Positions 9,060 through 21,012 are shown, numbered from the stretch's first letter. The stretch is DNA of 64,000 nucleotides from Cervus elaphus (GCF_910594005.1 NC_057848.1:49555616-49619615); one strand, 5' to 3'. A program made the numbers and translations. Notes: generated from the letters alone by a model not told the origin.

Positions 9060-11651
9060 TCACTATATGCCTTGGATAGCTACTGAGGCAGCAGGCTTTG
9101 ATTCTGATGTCTGTGCATGCTCAGTTGTGTCCCACTCTTTGCAACCCGACAGACTACAGCACACCAGGCTCTTCTGTTCATGGTATTTTCCCAGAAGAAT
9201 ACTGGAGTGGGTTGCTATTTCCTCCTCCAGGGGATCTTCCAGACCCAGAGATCAAACCCGCATTTCAGGCATTTCCTGAATTGCAGGTGGATTTTTTGCT
9301 GCTGAGTCACCAGAATACTTTGGCCTTGAAGTACAAAATGAAGCAGAGAAGAGACTAACAGAATTTTGTCAAGAGGATACACTGGTCATAGCAAGCACCC
9401 TTTTCCAAAAACACAAGAGATGACTACACATGGACATCACCAGATGGTCAACCGAAATCAGACTGATTATATTCTTTGCAGCTGAAGATGGAGAAACTCT
9501 ATACAGCCAGCAAAAAGAAGACCTGGAGTTGACTGTGGCTCAGACCATCAGCACTTTATAGCAAAATTCTGGCTTAAATTGAACAAAGTAGGAAAAACCA
9601 CTAGGCCATTCAGGTATGACCTAAATCAAATCCCTTATGATTATACAGTGGAGGTGACGAATAGATTCAAGGGATTAGATCTGGTAGATAGAGTACCTCA
9701 AGAACTATGGAAAGAGGTTTGTAACACTGTGCACGAGGCAGTGACCAAAACCATCCCAAAGAAAGAGAAATGCAAGAAGGCAAAGTAGTTGTCAGAGGAG
9801 GCCTTATAAATAGCTGAGAAAACAAGAAAAGCAAAATGCAAAGGAGAAAGGGAAAGATATACTCATCTGAAGACAGAGTTCCAGAGAACAGCAAGGAGAG
9901 ATAAGAAAGCTTTCTTAAGTGAACAATGAAAGAAATAGAGGAAAACAATAGAAATGGGAAAGCATAGAAATTGCTTCAAGAAAATTGGAGATATCAAGTG
10001 AGTATTTCATGTAAGGATGGGCACAATAAAGGAAGGAAAGAAACAGCCAGGACCTAACAGAAGCAGAAGAGCTTAAGAAGAGGTGGCAAGAATACACAGA
10101 AGAACTATATAAGAAAGGTCTTAAGGACCTGAATAACCATGATGGTGTGGTCACTCACCTAGAGCCAGATATCCTGGAATGTGAAGTCAAGTGGACCTTA
10201 GGAAGCATTACCATGAACAAAGCTAGTGGAGGTGACAGAATTCCACCTGAGCTATTTCAAATCTTAAAAGATGATGCTGTGAAAGTGCTGCACTCAATAT
10301 GTCAGAAAATTTGGAAAACTCAGCAGTGCCCACAGGACTGGAAAAGGTCAGTTTTCATTCCAATCCCAAAGAAAGGCAATCCCAAAGAATGTTCAAGTTA
10401 CCAAACAACTGCACTCATTTTACATGCTAGCAAACTAATGCTCAAAATCCTTCAAGCTAGTCTTCAGCAGTACATGAACCAGAACTTCCAGATGTACAAG
10501 CTGGATTTAGAAAAGGCACAGGAACCAGAGATCAAATTGCCAACATCCATTGGATCATAGGGAAAGCAACGGAATTCCAGAAAAACATCTATTTCTGCTT
10601 TATTGACCATGCTGAAGCCTTTGACTGTGTGGATCACAACAAACTGGAAAACTTTTAAAGAGATGGGAGTACCAGACCACCTTACCTGCTTCCTGAGAAA
10701 CCTGTATGCAAGTCAAGAAGCAACAATGAACTGGTTCCAAATTGGGAAAGGAGTACACCCAGGCTGTATATTGCCACCCTGTGTATTTAACTTATAAGCA
10801 GAGCACATCCTGTGAAATGCCAGGCTGGATGAATCACAAGCTGAAATCAAGACGGCCGGGAGAAATATCAACAACCTCAGATATGCACATGATGCTACTC
10901 TAATGGCAGAAAGTGAAGAAGAACTAAAGAGCCTCTTGATGAGGGTGAAAGAGGAGAGTGAAAAAGCTGGCTTAAAACTCAGCATTCAAAAAAATAAGAT
11001 CATGTCATCTGGTCCTATTGCTTCACGGCAAATAGAAGGGGAAAAAGTGGAGATAGTGACAGATTTTATTTTCTTGGGCTCCAAAATCACTGCAGATGGT
11101 AACTACAGTCATGAAATTAAAAGACACTTGTTTCTTGAAAGGAAAGCTATGACAAACCTAGACAGCATACTAAAAAGCAGAGACATGACTTTGCCGACAA
11201 AGGTCCCAACAGTCAAAGCTATGGTATTTCCAGTAGTCATGTATGTACATGAGAGTTAGACCATAAAGAAGGCTGAGTGCTGAAGAACTGATGCTTTTGA
11301 CCTGTGGTGCTGGAGAGGACTCTTGAGAGTCCCTTGGACAGCAAGGAGATCAGACTAGTCAATCCTAAAGGAAATCAGTCCTGAATATTCATTGGAAGGA
11401 CTAATACTGAAGCTGAAGTTTTGGCCACCTGATGTTAAGTGCCAATTCACTGGGAAAGCCCCTAATGCTGGGAGATTGAAGGCAGGAGGAGAAGAGGGTG
11501 ACAGAAGATGAGCTGGTTGGAAGGCATCATTGACACAGTGGACATGAGTTTGAGCAAACTGTGGGAAATAGTGATGGATAGGGAATCCTGGCGTGCTGCA
11601 GTCCATTGAGCTGCAAAGAGTCGGACATGTCTTAGCAACTGAACAACAACA
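9060..11651 (+). mobile_element. BovB LINE, long copy with endonuclease and reverse-transcriptase remnants
   Basis: Autonomous ruminant RTE retrotransposon, sense, flanked by ACATACAAC duplications (9051-9059 and 11652-11660) inside L1. It retains the end of the apurinic-type endonuclease region (about 9320-9560, with the TSPDGQ and DYIL-like section), the linker (9579-9788 open) and the polymerase region (10147-10560 with ASGGDRIPPELFQILK; 10603-10797; 10903-11259). Multiple stops and shifts separate these pieces, and the polymerase motif reads YAHD rather than YADD near 10880. The 3' end is the AACAACAACAAC tail. About 2.4 kb once the SINE inside is excluded, so it lacks roughly the first quarter of the element. 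It cannot move on its own. Confidence 0.93.
9109..9312 (-). mobile_element. Bov-tA SINE in BovB
   Basis: Antisense copy (GCATGCTCAGTTGTGTCCC..GCTGCTGAGTCACCAG) in the endonuclease part of the BovB. Its TSD is not clear. The three frames at 9067-9358 are read-through of this SINE. Confidence 0.88.
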
Positions 11652-12057
11652 ACATACAACCCAATAGCAAACAAAGCATAAAAACAATAAATAATCCACA
11701 TAAAAATGAACAAAGCACCTAAATAGACATTTTTCCAAAGATATTCCAAAGACCACATGAAAAAGCGTTCTAAATCACTAATCACCAGGGAAATGCAAAT
11801 CAAAAGTACAATGACATATCACCTCATACCTGTTAGAATGATTATTATCAAAAAGACAAGAGATAACAACTGCTAGCCTGGATGTGGAGAAAAGGGAACC
11901 CTTGTACACTGTTGTTGGGAATGTAAATTGGTACAACTATAATGCAAAACAGTATGGAGGGTTCTCAAAAAATTAAAAATTGAACTGCCATATGATCCAG
12001 CAATTCCACTTCAAGGAAGATATCTAAAGGAAACAAAAACACTGATTCAAAAAGATA

Positions 12058-12419
12058 GCATACTAACACATATATATGGAATTTAGAAAGATGGTAACGA
12101 CAACCCTATATGCAAAACAGAAAAAGAGACACAGAAGTACAGAACAGACTTTTGAACTCTGTGGGAGAAGGTGAGGGTGGGATGTTGTGAAAGAACAGCA
12201 TGTATATTATCTATGGTGAAACAGGTCACCAGCCCAGGTGGGATGCATGAGACAAGTGCTCGGGTCTGGTGCACTGGGAAGACCCAGAGGAATCGGGTGG
12301 AGAGGGAGGTGGGAGGGGGGATCGGGATGGGGAATACGTGTAAATCTATTGCTGATTCATGTCAATGTATGACAAAATCCACTGAAAAAATAAATAAATA
12401 AATTAATTAATTAAAAAAA
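12058..12419 (+). mobile_element. Ruminant L1 3' end, 5'-truncated, with TSD
   Basis: Young L1 tail: GGAATTTAGAAAGATGGTAACG, then the G-rich 3' UTR (GGTGGAGAGGGAGGTGGGAG), (TAAA)n and poly-A. Flanked by AAAAAGATA (12049-12057 and 12420-12428), and the old L1 continues seamlessly (..AGATATCTGTATCCC). Confidence 0.92.
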
Positions 12420-12529
12420 AAAAAGATATCTGTATCCCTATGTTCACTGCAGCATTATTAACAGTAACCAAGATATGGACACTTAGGTTTACACATCCAT
12501 TGATAAATAAATGGATAAATAAGCTATGA

Positions 12530-12559
12530 CACACACACACACACACACATATATATATG
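12530..12559 (+). repeat. (CA)n/(TA)n microsatellite
   Basis: About ten AC units followed by a short AT run, inside the 3' part of the old L1. Confidence 0.95.
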
Positions 12560-13191
12560 TGCATGTGTATGTGTATACGTATCACTCACCCATAAAGAAT
12601 GAGGAAATCCTACCATTTGTCTCAATAAGAATGGATTTTGAAGGCAATATTATGCTAAGTGAAGTAAGACAGAGAAAGACAAATACTATGTGATCTCACT
12701 TATATGTGGAATCTGAAATTAAAACAAAACACAATAAACATCAAAAACACCAAACTCATAGAAAAAGATCAGAATAATGGTCACCAGAGGTGGGGGAGAG
12801 GACTGTAGGGAATTGGGTAAAAGTGGTAAAAACTTGCAAATTCCCAGTAATAAGGTAAATAAGTACTAGGGACATAGAGTATAACATGATTATAGTTAAC
12901 ATAGCTGTATGATATATAGGAAAAATGTTAAGAGAGTAGATCCTTAAGAGTTCTCATCATGACAAAATTTTTTTTCTATTATTTTTATGGTACCTATATG
13001 AGATGATGGATGTTAACTAAACCTATTGTGATAATCCTTTTATAATTTATTTAAATCAAACATCATGTTGACAACTTATACAGTTATGTTTGTCAATTAT
13101 TTCTCAGTAAAACTGGAAACAAAGGAAATTTCAAAAACAGTGAAATAGTCAATTCAGCAGAAAAATATAAAAATTCAAATGTATATTCCTT

Positions 13192-13388
13192 CAGTCAGTT
13201 CAGTTCAGTCGCTCAGTCGCGTCTGACTCTTTGCATGAATCGCAGCACACCAGGTCTCCCCGTCCATCACCAACTCCCGGAGTTTACTCAAGCTTATGTC
13301 CATTGAGTCGGTGATACCATCCAGCCATCTCATCCTCTGTCGTCCCCTTCTCCTCCTGCCCCCAATCCCTCCCAGCATCAGGGTCTTA
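13192..13388 (-). mobile_element. BovB 3' end fragment, antisense
   Basis: Antisense tail from the CAGTCAGTTCAGTTCAG end to CCCAGCATCAGGGTC. Close to consensus, so relatively young. The open frame at 13205-13402 (minus) is the decayed BovB C-terminus (GRRRRGRQRMRWLDGI). Confidence 0.92.
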
Positions 13389-13925
13389 TCCATAGATAAC
13401 ATAAATTAAAATATTTATAAAGAGAAAAATTGATAATGCTCAAAAGGAAAACAGATATGTCTACTACCGTGCTGTAAGAACACAACTCTCATAATAATCA
13501 ACAGTATGAAGAGATAGCAAATCAGTAAGAATATGAACAATCTGAACAACAAAATTAAGTAATTGAAATATGTATCAGAAAAATAAAAACCCTAATAAAC
13601 CTTAGCAAATCAAATCCAATGATTTATTTCAGAAATGCAATGTAAGTTTTAATGTTTGAAAACCAATAAAATTCACTGCAAAAAATCATATGATAATTCT
13701 AGAGAGATGCATAAAATGTACTGACAAAATTCAATAGTCAAGAGTCTTTAAAAATGATAGCAAACTAGAAATATAAGGGAAACTTTCTAATTGGAAAAGG
13801 ATTATCTTCAAAAATACAGTAAGAATCACACTTAATGATGAAGTATTATAAACTTTCCCCTGAATTTCAGAACAAGAGGGGTGTATTTACTATCACCATG
13901 CTAGTCTACATTGTACTGAAGGTAC

Positions 13926-14012
13926 TTCTGCTGCTGCTGCTAAGTCACTTCAGTCGTGTCCGACTCTGTGCGACCCCATAGACGTCAGTCCACCAGGCTC
14001 CCCTGTCTCTAC
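13926..14012 (-). mobile_element. Bov-A2 SINE fragment, antisense
   Basis: (GCT)n tail TCTGCTGCTGCTGCTAAGTCACTTCAG followed by part of one monomer, truncated at CCCTGTCT. Confidence 0.88.
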
Positions 14013-15526
14013 CTAATGCAATTAACCAGACAAAGAAATAAAAGGTATTGATTGAGATTGGAAAAGAAAAATGAAATTTGTCTTTATTCTCAGATGATAT
14101 CACTGAGTACAAAGATAATCCACAAGCTCCTATATAAAAAGTATTAGAAATGAGAAGAGAGTTTGGCGATTTCTTTGGATACAAGGCCAGTGCACAACTT
14201 TCAGTTGTATTTCTAAATACTAGCATTTAAAAAATGGAAAATTTAAGTTTTTAAGTGTTGTTTATAATAGTATTAAAATGCAAATTACCTAGGAAGAAAT
14301 TTAAGGGAAGTTGTGCCACTCTACTAAAAACTATAAAATATTACTAAGATTTTAAATAAATAAACATAGTATGCTCCTAGAATAAAAAGCTCACAATTAT
14401 AAATGTGTGAAATCTCCCCAAATATTTCATAGATTTAATACAACTTGAATTAACACCCAGATTTCTTTTTAAACCGTTTCTCAAAATATGGATATGAAAA
14501 GCTTCAAGAATATCCAAAGTTATATTGCAGAAAAGAATAAACCTGGAGGATTTACACTGCCAAATTTCAAGATTTACTATGAATAAAAGTAATTCAGACA
14601 GTTTGGTACTAGTGCAAAGGCAGCAAATAAATTATGGAATGAAATCCACAAACTGATCCCTACAGATGATTTTTATCATAGACTCCGCTGCAATTAATAA
14701 AAGAAATAAAATGTACCTGGTTAATTGGATATCTATATGGATGAAAATAAACTCGATACCATAATTGGAATTTGATCATATATCTAAATATGAGAGCTAA
14801 AAGAAGAAAACTTAAAGAGGGAAACATAGAAGAATATCTTATTGAACTTGGAATAAGGAAAGAATTCCTTATCAGCACACCAGATCACTAATTATAAAAT
14901 TTTTTAGTTGCTAAATTTCACTTCATCGAAAGTCAGAACTTCTGTTTATCATAAAACCCTGCTAAGAAAATAAAGAAAAGGCAACCTATGAAGTAAGAGA
15001 TTTTTCAGAATACACATATTTGCAAAGTTCTCATATCTAGAAAAAAGTGCTTCTATAAATAAATGAGAAAAAGGGAAACCCTACTTTAAAAAACAGGCTA
15101 AGAACTGAAGAGATAGTTGACCAAAGAGGAAAAAAATGGAATACAAGCAGGTGACAAGGTAACAAACATTCTTACTGCTCAGAGTACTGCTAATGAAAAC
15201 CACAATGAAGTTCCACTGCACACAGATCAGAACAGAAAAGAAGGCCAAGACTACCAACACTTGGCAAGAATTTGGATCAACCAGAACTCTCTTCTGAATC
15301 CACTGATGGAACTATAAAACAGTACAACTTAAAAAAACAAAAAGGTTAGTACCTATTGCAGCTAATCATAAGCCTACTTTTCAATACAGCAATTCCACTC
15401 ATGAGTATGCGTTCAGCATAAATAAGAGTTGGTCTCCACCGTAAAATATGTACAAAGATGTCATAGTACTTTATACAAAGTAGTGAATAACTAGAAAAAT
15501 CATCCATCAACAGTAAATGGGTAAAT

Positions 15527-15606
15527 CAGTTCAGTTCAGTCCCTCAGTCGTGTCTGACTCTTTGCGACCCCACGGACTGCAGCATGCCAGGCTTCCCTGT
15601 CCATCA
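15527..15606 (-). mobile_element. BovB 3' end fragment, antisense, 80 bp
   Basis: Very short antisense tail (CAGTTCAGTTCAGTCCCTCAG..CCCTGTCCATCA) within the L1 sequence. Confidence 0.9.
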
Positions 15607-15652
15607 CAAGTATAATGTGCTATATTACTACAATGAAATAGTACCACAGAAA

Positions 15653-15672
15653 TTAAAAAAAAAAAAAAAAAA
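15653..15672 (+). repeat. Poly-A run
   Basis: About 19 A residues within the L1 region; may be expanded from an internal A-run. Confidence 0.9.
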
Positions 15673-15876
15673 CCTAGTGATACATGCAACTGTATGGATG
15701 GATCTCACAGATATAATGTTGAGTGAGAAAAATGAGACACAAAAGTCTATTCCATATGACTCAATCATGAAGCTTAAAAACAGGCAAAACTAACATGTGG
15801 TGATAAAAATCAAATATCAGGGAAAAGGAGCATTGCAGCATGAGAGTTGGAAACAATCTGTATTATAATAAATTGT

Positions 15877-15955
15877 GTGCATGTGTGTGTATATATATGC
15901 ACAACACATAAATATGCACACATATATGTGTGTATGTCTGTGTGTATGTACTGTT
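15877..15955 (+). repeat. TG/TA-rich simple sequence
   Basis: Imperfect GTGTGTGTATATATATGCAC.. run at the end of the old L1, next to the BovB insertion. Confidence 0.8.
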
Positions 15956-16174
15956 CGATTTAGTTCAGTTCATTCGCTAAGTAGTGTCCAACTCTTTGTG
16001 ATCCCGTGGACTGCAGCACACCAGGCTTCCCTGTCCTTCACTATCTCCCAGAGTCTTCGCAAACTCATGTCCATTGAGTCGGTGATGCTACCCCAACCAT
16101 CTTATCCTCTGTTGTCCCTTTCTCTTCCTCAATCTTTCTCAGCATCAGGGTCTTTTCCAATGAGTCAGCTCTTC
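15956..16174 (-). mobile_element. BovB 3' fragment, antisense, with 12-bp TSD
   Basis: Antisense tail flanked by perfect GTATGTACTGTT duplications (15944-15955 and 16175-16186). Confidence 0.93.
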
Positions 16175-16695
16175 GTATGTACTGTTAATATACTGTTAAT
16201 CTATTTGGAGTACTTTATATAACTTATACCTTCAATACAAATTAAGAGATATGAGACTATCATAAATAATTTTATATATTTATCAATTTAGATGAAATGG
16301 ACAAACTATACTTGACATAAGAACTAGAAAATCTTAAAACATTTAGATTTCATAAATAAATTGAATCTGTAAAACTTCCTACAAAAATACTGTTCCAGAG
16401 AGCTGTACTGGTGAAGTCTACAAGTATTTAAGCAAATGTACCCTGTATCTCCCAGAAAATAGGGAAAAAGGAACCACTCCCTCATTTTATAAAGCCAACA
16501 TGGCTTGATACCCAAACTGATAATAACAGAAATATTACTGACTTCTATCTCTTAATAATGTAAATATTATATATAAAATAGTAATAAATTCAACCCAGTA
16601 ATGTATGGATAGATAATACAAAAGGATCAAGAGGAGATTATTTCAGGAAAGGAAAATTAATTTAATACTAAAAAATAAATAATTGCTCATAACAC

Positions 16696-16887
16696 GACGC
16701 TGGGAAAGATTGAAGGCGGGAGGAGAAGGGGACGACAGAGGATGAGAAGGTTGGATGGCATCACCAACTCAATGGACATGAGTTTGAGTAAACTCCAGGA
16801 GTTGGTGATGCACAGGGAAGCCTGGCGTGCTGCAGTCCATAGGGTCACAGAGTCAGACACGACTGAACTGGATTGAACTGACTGAAC
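16696..16887 (+). mobile_element. BovB 3' fragment
   Basis: Sense tail from GACGCTGGGAAAGATTGAAGG to the CTGAACTGGATTGAACTGACTGAAC end. Confidence 0.9.
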
Positions 16888-16983
16888 ATGATACTAACAG
16901 AATAAAGGAAAGAATTATATGATTATTTCTAAATAGATACAGACAGTAACATCTGACAAAATTCAAGACCTCAAGGACATAAC

Positions 16984-17253
16984 AGAGAAGGAAATGGCAG
17001 CCCACTCCAGTATTCTTGCCTAGAGAATCCTGTGGACAGAGGAGCCTGGTGGGCTGCAGTCTATGGGGTTGCACAGTCTCGGACACAACTGAAGTGACTT
17101 AGCATGCATGTATGCATTTGAGAAGGAAATGGCAACCCACTCCAGTGTTCTTGCCTGGAGAATCCCAGGGATAGAGGAGCCTGGTAGGCTGCCGTCTATG
17201 GGGTCGCACAGAATTGGACACGACTGAAGTGACTTAGCAGCAGCAGCAGCAGC
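16984..17253 (+). mobile_element. Bov-A2 dimeric SINE with TSD
   Basis: Two monomers and an (AGC)n tail, flanked by AAGGACATAAC (16973-16983 and 17254-17264). The linker region is shortened (GCATGCATGTATGCATT). Confidence 0.95.
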
Positions 17254-17559
17254 AAGGACATAACAATGAGTGAATGAAGCCAGACACAAAAGCGCACACA
17301 CTATTCCATTTTTATCAAATTCAAATACAGGCAAAACTGGTGGCATTATAAGTCATCAGGGCAGTCCCTTTTGATAATAGGAAGGAGTGAGTGACTGGGA
17401 GAAGGCATAGCGGGTATTGACGTGCCTGTATTGTTCTGATTGATGAACTGGTTGTTGGCTGATTTACAAGGATGCATTGAATTTGCAAGAACTCTTTGAG
17501 CTATGACTTGTGACATTTTTTTGCATTAAATTTCAATAAACATTTTAAGTAGCTTATAT

Positions 17560-18230
17560 TGCTCAACAAAAATACAAATTTGTGAGTTTTTTTAAGCAGG
17601 ATAAAACAGGTACCCTATATTCAAAATAATCCTTCTATTGTCATACAGCCCAGCTATAAACGATGAAGCATATTAGAAAATTAAAGGTCACTGCATAGAA
17701 ATTTGTCAATCATAAAGTACTACTTATGGGAACATACTCTTACTCCACTGCTAGGTATAAAGGAGATGGAGAGTTTTTCTAAAGCATTCTTCAAAGTTAA
17801 GATGCTTTTCTATTTGCAAGGGGCCTATTATGTTTCTAGAGACACACATTTTAAAATGAGTATCATGGGATGATAGAAATAAGTGCAGAAAATTTTATAC
17901 AGCTCTTAAAATATAAAACTGGCTTTTATATGAAGCATAATTGTCTTAAGAAATTTAAATCCAAAGGAAACAAAGCAAATGTCTTTAAAAATCTCCATAA
18001 GTGTAAATGTATAGCAGAGCATTTTATTATGTAAATCTATCCTGATACACATAGAAATCTATGTGAGATGCTAAGATTTACATTATTGAGAAAAAATGGA
18101 TACTCATCAAATCAAATAGCATTTGTCAGTGCAGTCAAATATACAGTGTGATGGAGCCACATTCCATTGTATTTTAGAAAAATGAAATGTGCTCTTTAAA
18201 TTTTGAACTTTCTTAGAGTTAAAATTAATT
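17560..18230. other. Intergenic stretch without recognised features
   Basis: AT-rich single-copy-looking DNA; nothing I can assign. Confidence 0.4.
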
Positions 18231-18248
18231 GAACATATAATATGGTCT

Positions 18249-18472
18249 GGGCTTCCCTGGTGGCTCAGATAGTAAAGAATCCGCCTGCAATGTGGGAGAC
18301 CTGGATTCGATCCGTATCTTGGGAAGATCCCCTGGAGGAGGGCATGGCAACCCACTCCAGTATTCTTGCCTGGAGAATTCCCAAGGACAGAGGAGCCTGG
18401 TGGGCTACAGTTCATGGGGTCACAAAGAGTCAGACATGACTGAGTAACTAAGTACAGCACAGCACAGCATAC
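18249..18472 (+). mobile_element. Bov-tA SINE, sense
   Basis: Full-length: tRNA-like GGGCTTCCCTGGTGGCTCAG head with B-box region GGATTCGATCC, then the BovB-derived half and an AGCACAGCACAGCA tail. The frames on both strands are SINE read-through. Confidence 0.95.
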
Positions 18473-18560
18473 TATGTTCCAGGTAGTTTTCCAGGTTCTG
18501 AGGATGCATAAGCAACATTAGCTGAGATAAATTTCCTAGTCTGTTCACTAGCAAGCAGGA
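18473..18560 (-). mobile_element. L2 LINE fragment
   Basis: ACTATGTTCCAGGTAG..GGTTCTGAGGATGCATAAGCAA matches the antisense L2 3' end. Short and diverged. Confidence 0.5.
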
Positions 18561-18666
18561 ATAAGAACATCACAGCCAAAGCTTGAGTCTAAAATGAATT
18601 TAAGCATTTAAATCATAGCTGGTTCTCTTCCATGCAATTTGCTCAGGTTAAAAAGCAATGAGCAAA

Positions 18667-18990
18667 CAAATCAGTTTCCATTTATGCTCCCCTTCCCTGT
18701 GCCATGGTCCAGAAATTTCCTCAATGCAGAAACACAGGGTAACCATAAGATTCATTTTATTTCCTTTTTCTCAGTCACAATCTGAATTGCCTGATTAATG
18801 TCTGAAAACAATTGTTTTATAGTTGTTTTCTAGTTGATTATGTTTAGAGGTTAAGCTCAATCCTTATTATTGTATGTAATGTTTATAAACAATTCTCAAT
18901 CTTTTTCTTTAACTATAGATGCTATACATTTACTCCAATAGACAACTAATTGATATGTGTAATTAAACTTCAATGTAAATACTGAGAAAA
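18667..18990 (+). pseudogene. Processed retrocopy of an unidentified 3' UTR (5'-truncated)
   Basis: A 324-bp segment flanked by perfect 17-bp duplications AAAAAGCAATGAGCAAA (18650-18666 and 18991-19007). It ends in a short A-run (from 18987) preceded 19 bases earlier by a polyadenylation hexamer ATTAAA (18962-18967). This is the signature of L1-mediated retrotransposition of a host mRNA, truncated at its 5' side. I do not recognise the parent mRNA and there is no coding frame. It could instead be the tail of an unfamiliar LINE subfamily. Confidence 0.75.
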
Positions 18991-19039
18991 AAAAAGCAAT
19001 GAGCAAAATGAGCTCTAAGACCAGATAATTGAAAGCTCA

Positions 19040-19235
19040 ACTGCTAAAAGCAGTTATTCCCAAATTTTAAAAGGCATCCTAATCTCTGACATCCATAGTT
19101 TAAATGAGAACTTCTGGGCCCAGCCAGGAATTTGCATTCTCTTTTCTTTGGTTTGGTTTGGTAAAATCCTGGGTAACTTTAGTGCAGCTAGTTCCAGGAA
19201 CATGTTTGAAGAAACACTGACCTCCACAAAAGAAG
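19040..19235 (+). mobile_element. Possible MER5-like hAT remnant
   Basis: CTTCTGGGCCCAGCCAGGAATTTGCATT.. and ATCCTGGGTAACTTTAGTGCAGCTAG..TTGAAGAAACACTGACC resemble non-autonomous hAT-Charlie elements, with a GTTTG repeat between. Weak match. Confidence 0.4.
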
Positions 19236-19239
19236 CTAG

Positions 19240-20016
19240 TGTCAAGGACTGACTAAACTTAACCTCCATTTTCTCTTGCATCCATTTTTACTTCTAACTT
19301 GTAGGAAAATACAAATGATCCAAAATTTATTGTGGCTTTTATTTCCATTTGCAGTCAAAAAAACAAAGGAAACTAATAAGCTGCTCATCTGATAGGATCA
19401 CAGACAACATTTCAAAGATATTTGAAAAAAATAAACCATAGAGAAATAAAATGTAGTTTGTATATTTGCTTGAGGCATGATTTTTTTTTAAAGATACTTA
19501 AAAAATCATCCTCATTTACCCTCTTAAGAGAAACTAAAGACACATACAAGGAAGGAATGTCTGGGAAAAAAGCCATGACTAGCAATGACCTGTTGGAAAA
19601 TGACAAACATTTTTAATTACTACCATGTTTTAGCCATTTTCTATATCTCCAAATCCATGAGACCATGATCACTATTTTATGTTTTAAAAGCATAATTCCA
19701 TAAATCATTTTAATAATTTTTACTTAGATATGATCAAAATATTTGTTCTTTGAATGATCCTTCCTTTTGCAACAGTTATTTTCTTGCTATGGTCCTTTTC
19801 TTTTGAATTTTGAGGTTGTTGAGATGAGAACCAATTTAACTGAATAAAGTCCTGTATCATTTTTTGTTGCCCTGCTGAGTACATAAACCTTTTCTATATG
19901 GATTAAACTCTTATACCTTTAATAGTTTATAAAATACATCCACTTTGTACAGGCTAAATCAAGATCAATATAAAGACCAATTAAAGCATTTTACATAATC
20001 GTCTCAAGTCTAAAGT
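19240..20016. other. Intergenic stretch without recognised features
   Basis: AT-rich; two short opposing frames around 19412-19616 show nothing recognisable. Confidence 0.4.
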
Positions 20017-20026
20017 TACATACATA

Positions 20027-20241
20027 TGCGTGTTTCTGTGTGTGTGGTCAGTCATGTCCAACTCTTTGCAACCCCATGGACTGTAGCCGACCGGGCTCCT
20101 CTTTCCATGGGATCCTCCAGGCAAGATTACTGGAGTAGGATGCCATTTCCTTCTCCAGGGAATCTTCCTGACCCAGGGATCGAACCATGTCTCCTGCATT
20201 GGCAGGCAGATTCTTTACCACTAGTACCACATGGGAAGCCC
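20027..20241 (-). mobile_element. Bov-tA SINE, antisense, with TSD
   Basis: Full-length antisense SINE between TACATACATA duplications (20017-20026 and 20242-20251). Confidence 0.94.
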
Positions 20242-20251
20242 TACATACATA

Positions 20252-20884
20252 AGCATTCCTATGTTTTCACTAACTTCTGGCTCCTATTCACAAATGGACT
20301 TTACAATTTTAATAGCTCTACATCTCATTAAAATATGTCATCTTATTTTTTGAAAAATATGATTCCAGGAAGATGCTGAAAGTACAACTGACATAGAATA
20401 ATAAATAATACCTTTATTTAATATCTAATATAAAACAAATCTAGTAAACAGCTGCTACACAATGGGGGCTACTTAATGCTGAGCTGTGGGATCTGAAACA
20501 ATGTTTATCAATTCACTTGAGGGAGTAAACCACTCTTAGATGTCAGATGTTTGGTGAGGCACTTTAGCATGGTGGACAGAAATACTTAGGGATTCCTATG
20601 CAAAGCCATATCTCAAAGCCTGAGTGATGTCACAGTGAGTAATGATATAAATTTGAGAGTTGAGATGATGCTATATGAGCTTACAGGCATTTGTAAATGG
20701 GTTAGTAATGGCTGCACGGCATAGAAGAGTCTTGAAGATAATCTAAGCCAACCTTTCCCAAACTTGCTGTTGGAGATACTATTCAGTGCCTTGAATCAAA
20801 ACAAGATCTGATTTATTTCAAAGCAATTACAACTAATACTCAAGGAATAAACTGATCACCTGGTAGGATTTGATACAATGATTT
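20252..20884. other. Intergenic stretch without recognised features
   Basis: No frame, RNA gene or repeat that I can name. Confidence 0.4.
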
Positions 20885-20893
20885 ATGTTTTTA

Positions 20894-21012
20894 TTTATTT
20901 TTTATTCACGGGGCCATGTGGCTTGTGGGATCTTAGTTCCTGGACCAGGGAGTGAACCTGGGCATTGAGAGCAGAGAGTCCAAACTACTGTGCAGCCAGG
21001 GAATTCCCCATA
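20894..21012 (-). mobile_element. CHR-type tRNA-Glu SINE, antisense
   Basis: T-rich tail, then GGGGCCATGTGGCTTGTGGGATCTTAGTTCC and the tRNA-like end GCCAGGGAATTCCCC. ATGTTTTTA occurs on both sides (20885-20893 and 21013-21021). Confidence 0.85.

Larger units (their letters stand above)
7480..13128 (+). mobile_element. Old L1 (L1M type) with several insertions
   Basis: Sense L1 pieces in order: inter-ORF and early ORF2 (CACCTAGACATATCAAGATTACACTG.., ATAGCAAGATGGTGGATG) at 7540-8700, late ORF2 (..ATGGATTAAAGACTTAAATG.., CTGCACTGCCAAAGGAATCATC) at 8700-9059, continuing at 11652 (GGGAAATGCAAATCAAAA, CAATTCCACTTC) and, after a younger L1, the 3' UTR to 13128. Frames are destroyed. Insertions: Bov-tA 8188-8400, BovB 9060-11651, L1 12058-12419. 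Confidence 0.85.
13395..15880 (+). mobile_element. Old L1 ORF2 to 3' region, interrupted
   Basis: Sense L1M sequence: polymerase part (13570-13920, e.g. GACAAAATTCAATAGTCAAGAG), then 14010-15526 and 15607-15870 (ATACATGCAACTGTATGGATGG). No usable frame. Interrupted by Bov-A2 (13926-14012) and BovB (15527-15606). Confidence 0.8.
16250..17545 (+). mobile_element. Second old L1 (L1M) segment, interrupted
   Basis: Sense ORF2 part (AGATGAAATGGACAAA.., ATAAAGCCAACATGGCTTGATACC) and, after insertions, a 3' UTR starting GAAGCCAGACACAAAAG and ending near ATTTCAATAAAC. Interrupted by BovB (16696-16887) and Bov-A2 (16984-17253). Confidence 0.75.

Noticed and set aside
18249..18330. tRNA gene
   Set aside because: The tRNA-like box sequence is the head of a Bov-tA SINE; no cloverleaf gene was seen. 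The same holds for the CHR heads at 60094 and 60327.
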